Shown one piece after another: positions 43,912 to 51,736 of a DNA stretch of 64,000 nt (within the stretch, counting starts at the first letter, position 1; each line of letters opens with the position of its first letter). The translations under genes were made by a program, and so were the position numbers. This stretch comes from RH-AL1 sp964235705 (GTDB taxonomy: Bacteria > Pseudomonadota > Alphaproteobacteria > Rhizobiales > Beijerinckiaceae): contig CAXSDP010000004.1 in the NCBI GenBank assembly GCA_964235705.1, positions 49,751 to 113,750 on the forward strand, written 5' to 3'. Below the pieces are notes generated by a model. That model saw only the letters and a list, made by a program, of their open reading frames with translations. It had not been told where the DNA came from and made no database searches.

Positions 43912-44076
43912 TCAACAATCCCGTCGACCGGTCGCCGCGCAGTCCTGGAGGGTGGCCACGTCGATCACCTTCTCGATCACGAACACGCCGAGCGCGACGA
44001 GCAGGGCCACGAAGAGGAAGGCGACGAGCAACGGCCGGCGCGGCGGATCGCCGGCCGGGTCCTCATCCCGCCTCAC
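43912..44076 (-). CDS. Small membrane peptide, translationally coupled
   Basis: A 54-residue product starts MRRDEDPAGDPPRRP from a GTG at 44076 and has a single hydrophobic segment (LLVAFLFVALLVALGVFVIE) followed by a short Cys-containing tail. The GTG overlaps the stop of the upstream gene (GTGA). I do not recognise the family. Confidence 0.55.
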   Translation of the reverse strand: MRRDEDPAGDPPRRPLLVAFLFVALLVALGVFVIEKVIDVATLQDCAATGRRDC

Positions 44077-44390
44077 CGGTACGAGGCGAGGGCCGGGTGC
44101 GGCAGACGTGCCTTGTCGGCGATGCACAGCATCAGGTGGGTGTAGTTGAGGAACGGGTCCTCCCGCGTGCGCTCGATGCAGTACGCCTTGGTGTCCCGAT
44201 CGGGGATCTTGCGCCACCAGAATTGCAACGCGCCCAGGCTCGCGTGCTCGGTCTCGACGCAGCCGGCGAGCGCGATGGCGCGCTCGCATTGCGCCGCGAT
44301 GTCGATCTCGGGGATCTGCGGGGACGCGGCGGAGGGCTGCGGGTGGCTGACGAGGAGGGCTAAGACCAGGACAGTCGGGGTGAGCGCCAT
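44073..44390 (-). CDS. Small secreted Cys-rich protein
   Basis: A 105-residue protein has a signal peptide (ALTPTVLVLALLVSHPQPSA) and a mature part with four Cys (AAQCERAIALAGCVETEH, AYCIERTRED, HLMLCIADKA) that could form two disulfides. I do not recognise the family. ATG at 44390. It is followed by the 54-residue membrane peptide gene with overlapping stop and start, so the two form a mini-operon. Confidence 0.65.
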   Translation of the reverse strand: MALTPTVLVLALLVSHPQPSAASPQIPEIDIAAQCERAIALAGCVETEHASLGALQFWWRKIPDRDTKAYCIERTREDPFLNYTHLMLCIADKARLPHPALASYR

Positions 44391-44545
44391 CGGATCGATC
44401 AACTCCGTTCGGACCGGACCAGGATGCGGGTTCTTCCGACCGTCGTTAAGGTCGCCACGCGCTGTTGACGCAAAAGTGACCGAATCGCCCTCGAACGTCG
44501 GGCGCGCCATCACGATTTCTCATCCATCGGAACAGGAGAATAATC

Positions 44546-44944
44546 GTGACCGGTACATTCAAGAAGACTTTGACGGCCGGCGTCGCCGCCCTCGCCGTCG
44601 GCGCTTCGCTGATCCCCTTGACCACGACCTCGGCCGACGCGAGGGGCTTCGGCGGCGGTGGATTCCATGGCGGCGGCTTCGGCCGCGGTGGGTTCGGCGG
44701 CGGCGGGTTCCGCGGCGGCTTCGGCCGCGGTGGTTACGGCTACGGCTACGGGCGTGGCTTCTATGGACGTGGCTTCGGCTACGGCCTCGGCGGCTTCGGC
44801 CTCGGCCTCGCGGCCGGGAGCTTGGCTTATGGCGCCTACGGTTACCCCTACTACGGCTACGGCTATCCGTACGGCGGTTATGGCTACGGCTACCCCTATC
44901 GTGGCTACGGCGGTTACGGTGGCTATGGCGGGTACGGCTACTAA
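44546..44944 (+). CDS. Secreted Gly/Tyr-rich repeat protein
   Basis: The 132-residue protein has a signal peptide (GVAALAVGASLIPLTTTSADA). The mature part is built almost only of Gly, Tyr, Phe and Arg, changing from GGGGFHGGGFGRGG-type repeats through a short hydrophobic stretch (FGLGLAAGSLAY) to YGYPYGGYGYGYPYR-type repeats. Such proteins occur in alphaproteobacterial envelopes and may form a surface coat; this is inference. The start is a GTG at 44546 with AGGAG upstream. A strong intrinsic terminator follows 47 bp after the stop. Confidence 0.8.
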   Translation: MTGTFKKTLTAGVAALAVGASLIPLTTTSADARGFGGGGFHGGGFGRGGFGGGGFRGGFGRGGYGYGYGRGFYGRGFGYGLGGFGLGLAAGSLAYGAYGYPYYGYGYPYGGYGYGYPYRGYGGYGGYGGYGY

Positions 44945-44991
44945 GGTTTCGGCTGCACGCCACCCACGTCCATCGTGGTTTTAGAAGGAAG

Positions 44992-45016
44992 GGCGCCCAA
45001 CGTTGGGGCGCCTTTT
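44992..45016 (+). terminator. Rho-independent terminator
   Basis: GGCGCCC, seven-base loop, GGGCGCC, then TTTT. It lies 47 bp after the Gly/Tyr-rich protein gene and is the clearest terminator in the window. Confidence 0.85.
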
Positions 45017-45223
45017 CTCGTTTGGCGGATGCGTCGTCGACCATGGGGACGTGCGGGGCAGAGGCACGATGCTGGGTCTCACTGACGCTCCCGTCGCATG
45101 GATCGCGGCATCGTTTGTGCCAGGGCTATCACGTCCGCCGGCCCGGACCCGGGGCTGCGGAGGCCCTCGTCCCCGTGCCGTCCGCCACAGCGGCGCCCGA
45201 CATAGCTCGAAGGAAGCAATCCC

Positions 45224-45571
45224 ATGGAGTCGATCCCGAAGTTCCTCAGCGGCATCTTCGCCTTCAACGGCACCGGCCTGGACAACGCGGCACCCCTCGA
45301 CGCGAGCCTCGCCTACACCGTCTCGGCGTCCCGCCGCGCGCAACTCGTCTACCTGCGCGCCGGCAACTCGTCGGATGAGCTCGTGTGCCTCACGCTGATG
45401 CGCGACGGCAAGCCGATGCGGCTGTTCCCGATCGGCGCGAAATCCTCCGAGCACGTCCCCCTCACCGTCACGGAGGACCTGCAGCCCGACACCAAGATCG
45501 AGGTCCTCGCCTCCGCCCCGGCCGGGACCTCGGGCCACATCGTCATCGACCTCGGTTTGATCGAGGTCTAG
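45224..45571 (+). CDS. Conserved small protein upstream of nirB
   Basis: A 115-residue protein starts MESIPKFLSGIFAFNGTGLD and contains ASRRAQLVYLRAGNSSDELV and VIDLGLIEV at the end. It looks like an all-beta protein without signal peptide. I do not recognise the family. ATG at 45224 with AAGGAAG upstream. It stands 57 bp before nirB on the same strand and after a terminator, so it is probably the first gene of the nitrite-reductase operon. A role in nitrite reduction is inference from position only. Confidence 0.65.
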   Translation: MESIPKFLSGIFAFNGTGLDNAAPLDASLAYTVSASRRAQLVYLRAGNSSDELVCLTLMRDGKPMRLFPIGAKSSEHVPLTVTEDLQPDTKIEVLASAPAGTSGHIVIDLGLIEV

Positions 45572-45628
45572 AGGAGGCGTGATCGCCGCCTTCGTGAACC
45601 GCTCCAATCCAGCGTACGGGATCCATCA

Positions 45629-48088
45629 ATGCCCAAGCAGAAACTCGTGGTCGTCGGCAACGGGATGGCCGGCGCGCGCGCCGTCGAGGAGATCCTCGCG
45701 CGCGGTGGCGCCGACATGTTCGACATCGTCATGTTCGGTGATGAGGTTTACGGCAATTACAACCGCATCCTGCTGTCCAACATCCTGAACGGGACGCAGA
45801 CCGGCGACGAGATCCTGATCAACCCCTTCGCCTGGTACACGGACAATTCCATCACGCTGCACGCCGGCCACCGCGTCGACACCATCGACCGCGCGGCGCG
45901 CGTGGTGGTCTCCGACAAAGGCGCGCGCGAGCGCTACGACAAGCTGCTGATCGCCACCGGCAGCCGTGCCTTCATCCCCCCGGTTCCGGGTATGCGCCAA
46001 GCCGACGGCACGTTGAAGCCCGGCGTGTTCGGCTACCGCAGCCTGGATGATTGCACGGCCATCGTCGAGGCGGCCAAGGAAGCGGCGAGACGCGGCCGCG
46101 TCGCCGTCACGATCGGCGGCGGCCTGCTCGGGCTGGAGGCGGCGAAGAGCATGATGAACCTCGGCTGCGAGTCGCACGTCGTGCACCTCGCCGGCCACCT
46201 CATGGAGATGCAGCTGGACCAGACGGGGGGCGCCATCTTGAAGAAGGCGATCGAGGCCCTCGACATCACCGTCCACGTGTCCAAGTCGACGACGGAGGTA
46301 CTTGGCGACGACCACGTCACCGGCCTGCGCTTCAAGGACGGCAGCGAACTCGCCTGCGACCTCGTCATCGTCGCCGCCGGGATCCGGCCGAACGCCGAGG
46401 TGGCGATGCGCGCCGGCCTCACCGTCGAGCGCGGCATCGTCGTCAACGACCACATGCAATCGGTCGACGACCGGAACGTCTACGTCGTGGGCGAGTGCGC
46501 CCAGCACCGTGGCCGGATGTACGGGCTGGTGGCGCCGCTCTACGACCAAGCGAAGGTCCTCGCCGACACGATCACCGGCGCCGACCGCGACGCCGCCTAT
46601 CATGGCACCAAGCTGGCGACGAAGCTGAAGGTCACCGGCGTCGACCTCGCCTCCATGGGCATCACCGAGCCGCAGGAGGAGCGCGACGAGGTCATCCAGT
46701 TCTCCGAGCCCCGGCGCGGCACCTACAAGAAGCTGATCGTGCGCGACGGGCGTCTCGTCGGCGGCATCCTGATGGGCGACATATCCAAGGCGCCGTTCCT
46801 CATGCAGGCCTTCGCCAAGGACACGCCGCTGCCGGAGGAGCGGCTGTCGATGATGTTCGACATCGGCACGCCATCCGCCAAGGTGACCTACGACGAGATG
46901 CCGGCCGACACCCAAGTTTGCAACTGCAACGGCATCACCAAGGACGCCATCGCGGCGAGCGTCGCCGGTGGCTGCCGCACGCCGAAGTCGGTGATGGACG
47001 CGACCCGCGCCGGCATGGGTTGCGGCGCCTGCAAGGGCGAGATCAAGGAACTCGTCGCGTGGCTGTGCGGCGGCGAGGTCGAGGACGATCCCTCCATCCA
47101 CTACTACGTGCCCTCCATCCCGCTGCGCAAACCCGAGCTCGCCAACGAGATCATCAAGCGCGGGCTGAAGTCGGTGTCGTCCGTGTGGCGCGAGCTCGCC
47201 GGCGGCGTCGAGGACGCCGGTTGGAAGCCGGCGCTCGCCTCGCTGCTCATCACCATCTGGAAGGGCGAGTACGACGACGAGCGCGACGCGCGCTTCATCA
47301 ACGACCGCGTCCACGCCAACATCCAGAAGGACGGCACCTTCTCCGTCGTGCCGGAGATGCCGGGCGGGGTCACCACGGCCGAGGAGCTGATCCGTATCGG
47401 CGAGGTCGCGCGCAAGTACAACGTGCCGCTGGTCAAGCTCACCGGTGGCCAGCGCATCGACCTCGTCGGCCTCAAGAAGGAGGATTTGCCCAAGATCTGG
47501 AACGACCTCGGCTTCAAGGCCGGCTACGCCTGGGGCAAGAGCTACCGGACGTGCAAGAGCTGCATCGGCACCGACCATTGCCGCTTCGGCCTCGGCGACA
47601 GCATGGGTTTCGCCTTCCGCATCGAGCGGCGCTTCCGCGGCCTCGACGCGCCGGCGAAGTTGAAGCTCGCCACCGCCGGTTGCCCGCGCAATTGCTCGGA
47701 AGCCTACGTCAAGGATGTCGGCTTCGTGGCGATCGGCGAAGGCAAATGGGAGATCTACGTCGGCGGCGCGGCCGGGGCGCACATCCGCAAGGGCGACCTG
47801 CTCTGCACGACCGACTCGGAGGCCGAGGCCATGCTGATCGGCGGGCGCTTCATGCAATACTATCGCGAGAACGCGAAGTGGAAGGAGCGAACCTACACCT
47901 TCATGGAACGCCTGGGATTGGAGCGCGTGCAGGCGGTCGTGATCGCCGACTCCGAAGGGATCGCGGAGCGGCTGGACGCGGCGATGCAGACGTCCGTCGA
48001 GGCCTGCGTCGATCCCTGGCTGGAAGCCGTCGCGCCCAAAACGGTCAACCAGTTCGCGTCCCTCATCCCGGCGACGGAGGAGGCGTGA
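45629..48088 (+). CDS. nirB: Assimilatory nitrite reductase [NAD(P)H], large subunit
   Basis: The 819-residue protein has the NirB domain order. An N-terminal FAD/NAD-binding oxidoreductase carries KLVVVGNGMAGARAVEEI and VTIGGGLLGLEAA. A BFD-like [2Fe-2S] domain carries CNCNGITKDAI and MGCGACKGEI. Then comes the siroheme/[4Fe-4S] nitrite-sulfite reductase module with CIGTDHC (Cys-x5-Cys) and GCPRNCSEA (Cys-x3-Cys). It reduces nitrite to ammonium with NAD(P)H in the cytoplasm. The stop overlaps the start of nirD (TGATG). No nitrate reductase (nasA) or nitrate transporter gene is in the window, and siroheme synthesis genes are also absent here. Confidence 0.96.
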   Translation: MPKQKLVVVGNGMAGARAVEEILARGGADMFDIVMFGDEVYGNYNRILLSNILNGTQTGDEILINPFAWYTDNSITLHAGHRVDTIDRAARVVVSDKGARERYDKLLIATGSRAFIPPVPGMRQADGTLKPGVFGYRSLDDCTAIVEAAKEAARRGRVAVTIGGGLLGLEAAKSMMNLGCESHVVHLAGHLMEMQLDQTGGAILKKAIEALDITVHVSKSTTEVLGDDHVTGLRFKDGSELACDLVIVAAGIRPNAEVAMRAGLTVERGIVVNDHMQSVDDRNVYVVGECAQHRGRMYGLVAPLYDQAKVLADTITGADRDAAYHGTKLATKLKVTGVDLASMGITEPQEERDEVIQFSEPRRGTYKKLIVRDGRLVGGILMGDISKAPFLMQAFAKDTPLPEERLSMMFDIGTPSAKVTYDEMPADTQVCNCNGITKDAIAASVAGGCRTPKSVMDATRAGMGCGACKGEIKELVAWLCGGEVEDDPSIHYYVPSIPLRKPELANEIIKRGLKSVSSVWRELAGGVEDAGWKPALASLLITIWKGEYDDERDARFINDRVHANIQKDGTFSVVPEMPGGVTTAEELIRIGEVARKYNVPLVKLTGGQRIDLVGLKKEDLPKIWNDLGFKAGYAWGKSYRTCKSCIGTDHCRFGLGDSMGFAFRIERRFRGLDAPAKLKLATAGCPRNCSEAYVKDVGFVAIGEGKWEIYVGGAAGAHIRKGDLLCTTDSEAEAMLIGGRFMQYYRENAKWKERTYTFMERLGLERVQAVVIADSEGIAERLDAAMQTSVEACVDPWLEAVAPKTVNQFASLIPATEEA

Positions 48089-48441
48089 TGCGCGAGGTCC
48101 TCGTCACCAGCGTCGACCAGATCCCCGTGGGGGAAGGCCGTGCCTTCCTCGTCGCCGGGCGGCAGGTCGCGATCTTCCACACGCATGACGGCGCCATCCA
48201 TGCGACGCAGGCGCACTGCCCGCACCGCAACGGTCCCCTGGCCGACGGCCTGATGGGCGGCGCGACCGTGATGTGCCCGCTCCACGACCGGACCTACGAC
48301 CTCAGGACGGGGTGCGGCCTCACGCACGAGCACATGAGGCTGGAAGTCTACGCGACGCGCGTGGCCGACGGACGGATCTGGATTGATCCGGCGGGTACGC
48401 GCGCCGCCGTGCCGGACGAGGAAGTCGCGTCCATCCCCTAG
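48088..48441 (+). CDS. nirD: Nitrite reductase [NAD(P)H], small subunit (Rieske-type)
   Basis: The 117-residue protein is a Rieske [2Fe-2S] protein: CPHRNGPLADG and VMCPLHDRTYDL give the CxH...CxxH ligand set. Such NirD proteins partner NirB. The ATG overlaps the nirB stop (TGATG), so translation is coupled. The C-terminus ends VPDEEVASIP. Confidence 0.94.
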   Translation: MREVLVTSVDQIPVGEGRAFLVAGRQVAIFHTHDGAIHATQAHCPHRNGPLADGLMGGATVMCPLHDRTYDLRTGCGLTHEHMRLEVYATRVADGRIWIDPAGTRAAVPDEEVASIP

Positions 48442-48495
48442 TGCCGTCCCCGGTTCTGTGGCACGGGACCTTCGGTGGACAAGACGGAAGCACCC

Positions 48496-49635
48496 ATGCA
48501 GACAAGCCTCACCCGGACGATCGAGACGCCGGTGGTCGATCCGGCGTCGAGCGGGACCAGCGCGCCGCAAGGATCGTCGCGAGGGCTGCGGACGGTCGCC
48601 CGCGCCCTGCTGGCCGGGGTCATGCTGGCGCTCGGCCTCTACATCCTCTGGAACTACGTGCGCGCGCTCGTCTGGGCGGTGGTGCTGGCGATCGCCCTGT
48701 GGCCACTGTTCGAGCGGGCGCGACGCCGCGTCCCGCGACGGCTGTCCGGCGAGGTGTTGCCGCTTGTGTTCGTGGCCCTGGTCGGCCTCGTCTTCCTCCT
48801 GCCCTTCGTGCTCCTCACGCTGGAGGCCGTGCGGGAGGCGCATCAACTCGTCGACTACGGCAAGCAGGTCCAGCAATCGGGCGTGCCGGTGCCCGACTTC
48901 GTCACGCACCTGCCCTACGGCGCCAAGCAGGCGAGCGACTGGTGGAACGCCAACCTCGCCCATTCCGGCTGGTACCAGGACGCGCTGCACCGCATCGACA
49001 CCAACTCGAACCGCGAACTCGGCCGCAACATCGGGGAGCAGGCGATCCACCGCGTCGTGCTGTTCGGCTTCAGCTTGCTGACGCTGTTCTTCCTGTTCAA
49101 GGAGGGTGACGCGGTGGTCCGCCAGTCGCTGACCGCGTCCGCCAAGATGTTCGGGGCGAAGGGGGAACGGGTCGGCCGGCAGATCGTCGCCTCCGTGCAT
49201 GGCACCGTCAACGGGTTGGTGCTGGTGGGCATCGGAGAGGGCGTGCTGCTCGGCGTCGTCTACTTCCTCACCCACGTGCCGCACCCGATCCTGTTCGGCG
49301 CGCTGACGGCGGTGGCGGCGATGATCCCGTTCGCCGCCGCCATCCCCTTCTGCATCGCGGCCCTGCTTCTGCTGGCCAGCGGCGGCGTGGTGTCGGCGGT
49401 CATCGTCGTGGCGGCGGGGTTCCTCACGACGTTCACGGCGGACCATTTCGTGCGGCCTAATCTGATCGGCGGCGCGACGAAGTTGCCGTTCCTCTGGGTG
49501 CTGCTCGGCATCCTCGGCGGCGTCGAGAGTTTCGGGCTGCTCGGCCTGTTCGTCGGCCCCGCCACCATGGCGGCGCTGATCCTGTTGTGGCGCGAGTTCA
49601 CGCAGGCGCCGGACGCCGCCGAAGCCGTTCACTGA
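48496..49635 (+). CDS. AI-2E family (PerM-like) membrane protein
   Basis: The 379-residue protein has paired hydrophobic helices at the N-terminus (LLAGVMLALGLYILWNYVRA; VLPLVFVALVGLVFLLPF), a soluble middle part and a run of helices at the end, with the family motif FVGPATMAALILLWREF. These features match the AI-2E/PerM transporter family, whose members include Na+/H+ antiporters and AI-2 exporters. The substrate here is unknown. ATG at 48496 with GGAAG upstream is preferred over a GTG at 48475. It follows nirD after 54 bp but need not belong to that operon. Confidence 0.88.
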   Translation: MQTSLTRTIETPVVDPASSGTSAPQGSSRGLRTVARALLAGVMLALGLYILWNYVRALVWAVVLAIALWPLFERARRRVPRRLSGEVLPLVFVALVGLVFLLPFVLLTLEAVREAHQLVDYGKQVQQSGVPVPDFVTHLPYGAKQASDWWNANLAHSGWYQDALHRIDTNSNRELGRNIGEQAIHRVVLFGFSLLTLFFLFKEGDAVVRQSLTASAKMFGAKGERVGRQIVASVHGTVNGLVLVGIGEGVLLGVVYFLTHVPHPILFGALTAVAAMIPFAAAIPFCIAALLLLASGGVVSAVIVVAAGFLTTFTADHFVRPNLIGGATKLPFLWVLLGILGGVESFGLLGLFVGPATMAALILLWREFTQAPDAAEAVH

Positions 49636-49779
49636 GGTTTGAGGCGGCGGGGATCGCGACGGCACCTCGCTCCGGTCCCTTGATGGGCGGCCTTGCCGAT
49701 GGTGCGACGACCATCGTAGCATCATCGAGCCTGCCATCGGGGGATCGGGCCACTTGGCAAGCCGGGAAAGGGAGCGGTG

Positions 49780-50991
49780 ATGGCCAGCGATCGACGTGAG
49801 TTCCTCGGCGGTGCCGCCCTCGCGGGTGGGGCCCTGATCGCCGGCAAGGCGGTCGCGGAGCCGATGGGCACTCCCGCCACGGGTGGATCGGATACCGGCA
49901 AGCCGGGCGAGGGCGGCTTCGGGCTCCAGGCGGTGCAACTGCCGCCCGGCGCTGCGGTCGTCCACCACGATCCCCACGACGCCGGGACGATACCCGTCTT
50001 CCGTTATCCCCTCGACCGCACCGCGCCCAAGCGCGGCACGGGTGGCTACGCCAAGGAGATGACCGAGCACGTGTTCCCGACCGCCGAGGCCATCTCGGGC
50101 GTGCACATGCTCCTCAACCCCGGCGCGGTGCGCGAGCTGCACTGGCACGCGATCGCCGCCGAATGGGCCTACGTCATCGCCGGGCGCTGCCAGACCACCG
50201 TGCTGACGCCGGAGGGCGCGAGCGAGATCAACAATTTCGAGCCGGGCGACCTGTGGCTCTTCCCCAAGGGTCACGGTCACTCGATCCAGACGATCGGCGA
50301 CGAGCCGTGCCACTTCCTGCTGGTGTTCGACAACGGCGACACCTCGCCCGAGCACGAAACCTTCGGCATCACGGATTGGATCAACGTCACGCCGCCCGAC
50401 ATCCTGGCGGCCAATTTCGGCGTGCCCCCCGCCGCCTTCGCCGACTTCCCGAAAGGTGAGGTGTACATCCAGCAGGGACAGGTGCTTCCCGCCTCCGACG
50501 CGCTCGACGTGCCCTGGCCGCGCGAGTCCACGCACAAGTTCCGGCTCATGCACGAGCCTCGGGCGGTGCGGGACTTCGCCGGCGGCACGTTCAGGCTCGC
50601 CGGCACGGCGGAGTGGCCGATCTCGCGAACGATGTCTGGCGGGATCATGACGATCCGGCCCGGCGCCATGCTGGAGTTGCACTGGCACCCCAACTCGAAC
50701 GAGCTCAATTATTTCCTACGCGGCGAGGCGGCCGTGTCGCTGTTCGGCTCCGGCGGTCGCAGCGGCGTGACGACCTTTTCCCCCGGCGACCTGGCCTACT
50801 ACCCGCAGGGTTTCGGCCACGCCATCCACAATATCGGCGACGAGGACCTCGAGATCGTCCAGGTGTGGGACAATGGCGCCTTCGAGGAAATCCGTCTGCG
50901 GGACTGGGTGCGGGCGAGCCCGCGCGCCCTCCTCGCCAACAATTTCGCCGGGGTGCCGGATGCCACCATCGCCGCGCTGAAGCGGGGTTGA
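49780..50991 (+). CDS. Bicupin of the oxalate decarboxylase family, Tat-exported
   Basis: The 403-residue protein has a Tat signal (DRREFLGGAALAGGALIAGK) and two cupin domains. The N-terminal domain has RELHWHAIAAEWAYVIAG and FPKGHGHSI; the C-terminal domain has LELHWHPNSNELNYFLRG and YPQGFGHAIHN. Each gives the His-His-Glu-His Mn-binding set of OxdC. The loop at the position of the OxdC lid SENST reads DTSPEHETFGITDW: it keeps a Glu but is longer, so decarboxylase versus oxidase activity is open. ATG at 49780 has GGGAG upstream. Oxalate as substrate is inference from family. Confidence 0.9.
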   Translation: MASDRREFLGGAALAGGALIAGKAVAEPMGTPATGGSDTGKPGEGGFGLQAVQLPPGAAVVHHDPHDAGTIPVFRYPLDRTAPKRGTGGYAKEMTEHVFPTAEAISGVHMLLNPGAVRELHWHAIAAEWAYVIAGRCQTTVLTPEGASEINNFEPGDLWLFPKGHGHSIQTIGDEPCHFLLVFDNGDTSPEHETFGITDWINVTPPDILAANFGVPPAAFADFPKGEVYIQQGQVLPASDALDVPWPRESTHKFRLMHEPRAVRDFAGGTFRLAGTAEWPISRTMSGGIMTIRPGAMLELHWHPNSNELNYFLRGEAAVSLFGSGGRSGVTTFSPGDLAYYPQGFGHAIHNIGDEDLEIVQVWDNGAFEEIRLRDWVRASPRALLANNFAGVPDATIAALKRG

Positions 50992-51022
50992 TCCGTCCGG
51001 GCGGTCGCGACCGGCGGCGCCC

Positions 51023-51697
51023 TCAACTCACCACGGCGCTGACTACGAACGGCAGGTCGCGAAGCTTGGCGGCGACCTCGTCGGTGGCCTCGCGCGACAG
51101 CCTGGAGAAGGTGATCCGCACCACGTCCGTGTGCTCGTCCTCGCCCGGCATCGACACGAACTGCTTCACGCGCGCGGCGCGGGCACCGGCCACGTCGTGC
51201 AACGTGGCGATCGACAGGGTGCCGCGCTTGGCCACGATGTCGAGCTGGCGCGTGGTGACGCGCTCGCGGACGTGGTCCTCGATCGGCTTCAGCCCGGCGA
51301 GGATGGCGAGCACGATGGCGGTGGTGGCGACGGCGGCGACGTAGAGCCCGCTGCCGACAGCCAGGCCGATGGCGGCGACCGCCCATAGGCTCGCCGCCGT
51401 GGTGAGCCCCTTCACCACCTCGCCGCGCAGCAGGATCGTCCCCGCACCGAGGAAGCCGATGCCGGACACCACCTGCGCGGCGATGCGGGAGGGATCGAGC
51501 ACCACGTGGGTGTCGAGCACGGCCGAGAAGCCGTAAGCCGAGACGATGACGATCAGGCAGCTGCCGACGCACACCAGCATGTGCGTGCGCAGGCCAGCCG
51601 ACCATTGCAGGCGCTCGCGCTCGAAGCCAATCATGCTGCCGGCAAATGCCGCCAGCAGTAGGCGGACGATGGTTTCAACCGAACCGATGGTGGCCAT
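51023..51697 (-). CDS. MgtC/SapB family membrane protein (second copy)
   Basis: The 224-residue protein has the MgtC signature GSMIGFERERLQWSAGLRTH, QVVSGIGFLGAGTILLRG and TAASLWAVAAIGLAVGSG over four membrane helices, and a soluble C-terminal ACT-like half (ARVKQFVSMPGEDEHTDVVR). It differs substantially from the MgtC protein at 38445-39179. ATG at 51697. It converges on the bicupin gene and lies 39 bp upstream of the stop of the mfd-like gene on the same strand. Confidence 0.9.
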   Translation of the reverse strand: MATIGSVETIVRLLLAAFAGSMIGFERERLQWSAGLRTHMLVCVGSCLIVIVSAYGFSAVLDTHVVLDPSRIAAQVVSGIGFLGAGTILLRGEVVKGLTTAASLWAVAAIGLAVGSGLYVAAVATTAIVLAILAGLKPIEDHVRERVTTRQLDIVAKRGTLSIATLHDVAGARAARVKQFVSMPGEDEHTDVVRITFSRLSREATDEVAAKLRDLPFVVSAVVS

Positions 51698-51736
51698 GCG
51701 CCTGTCCGTGGCCGTCTCCGGACCGGAAACGACGCC

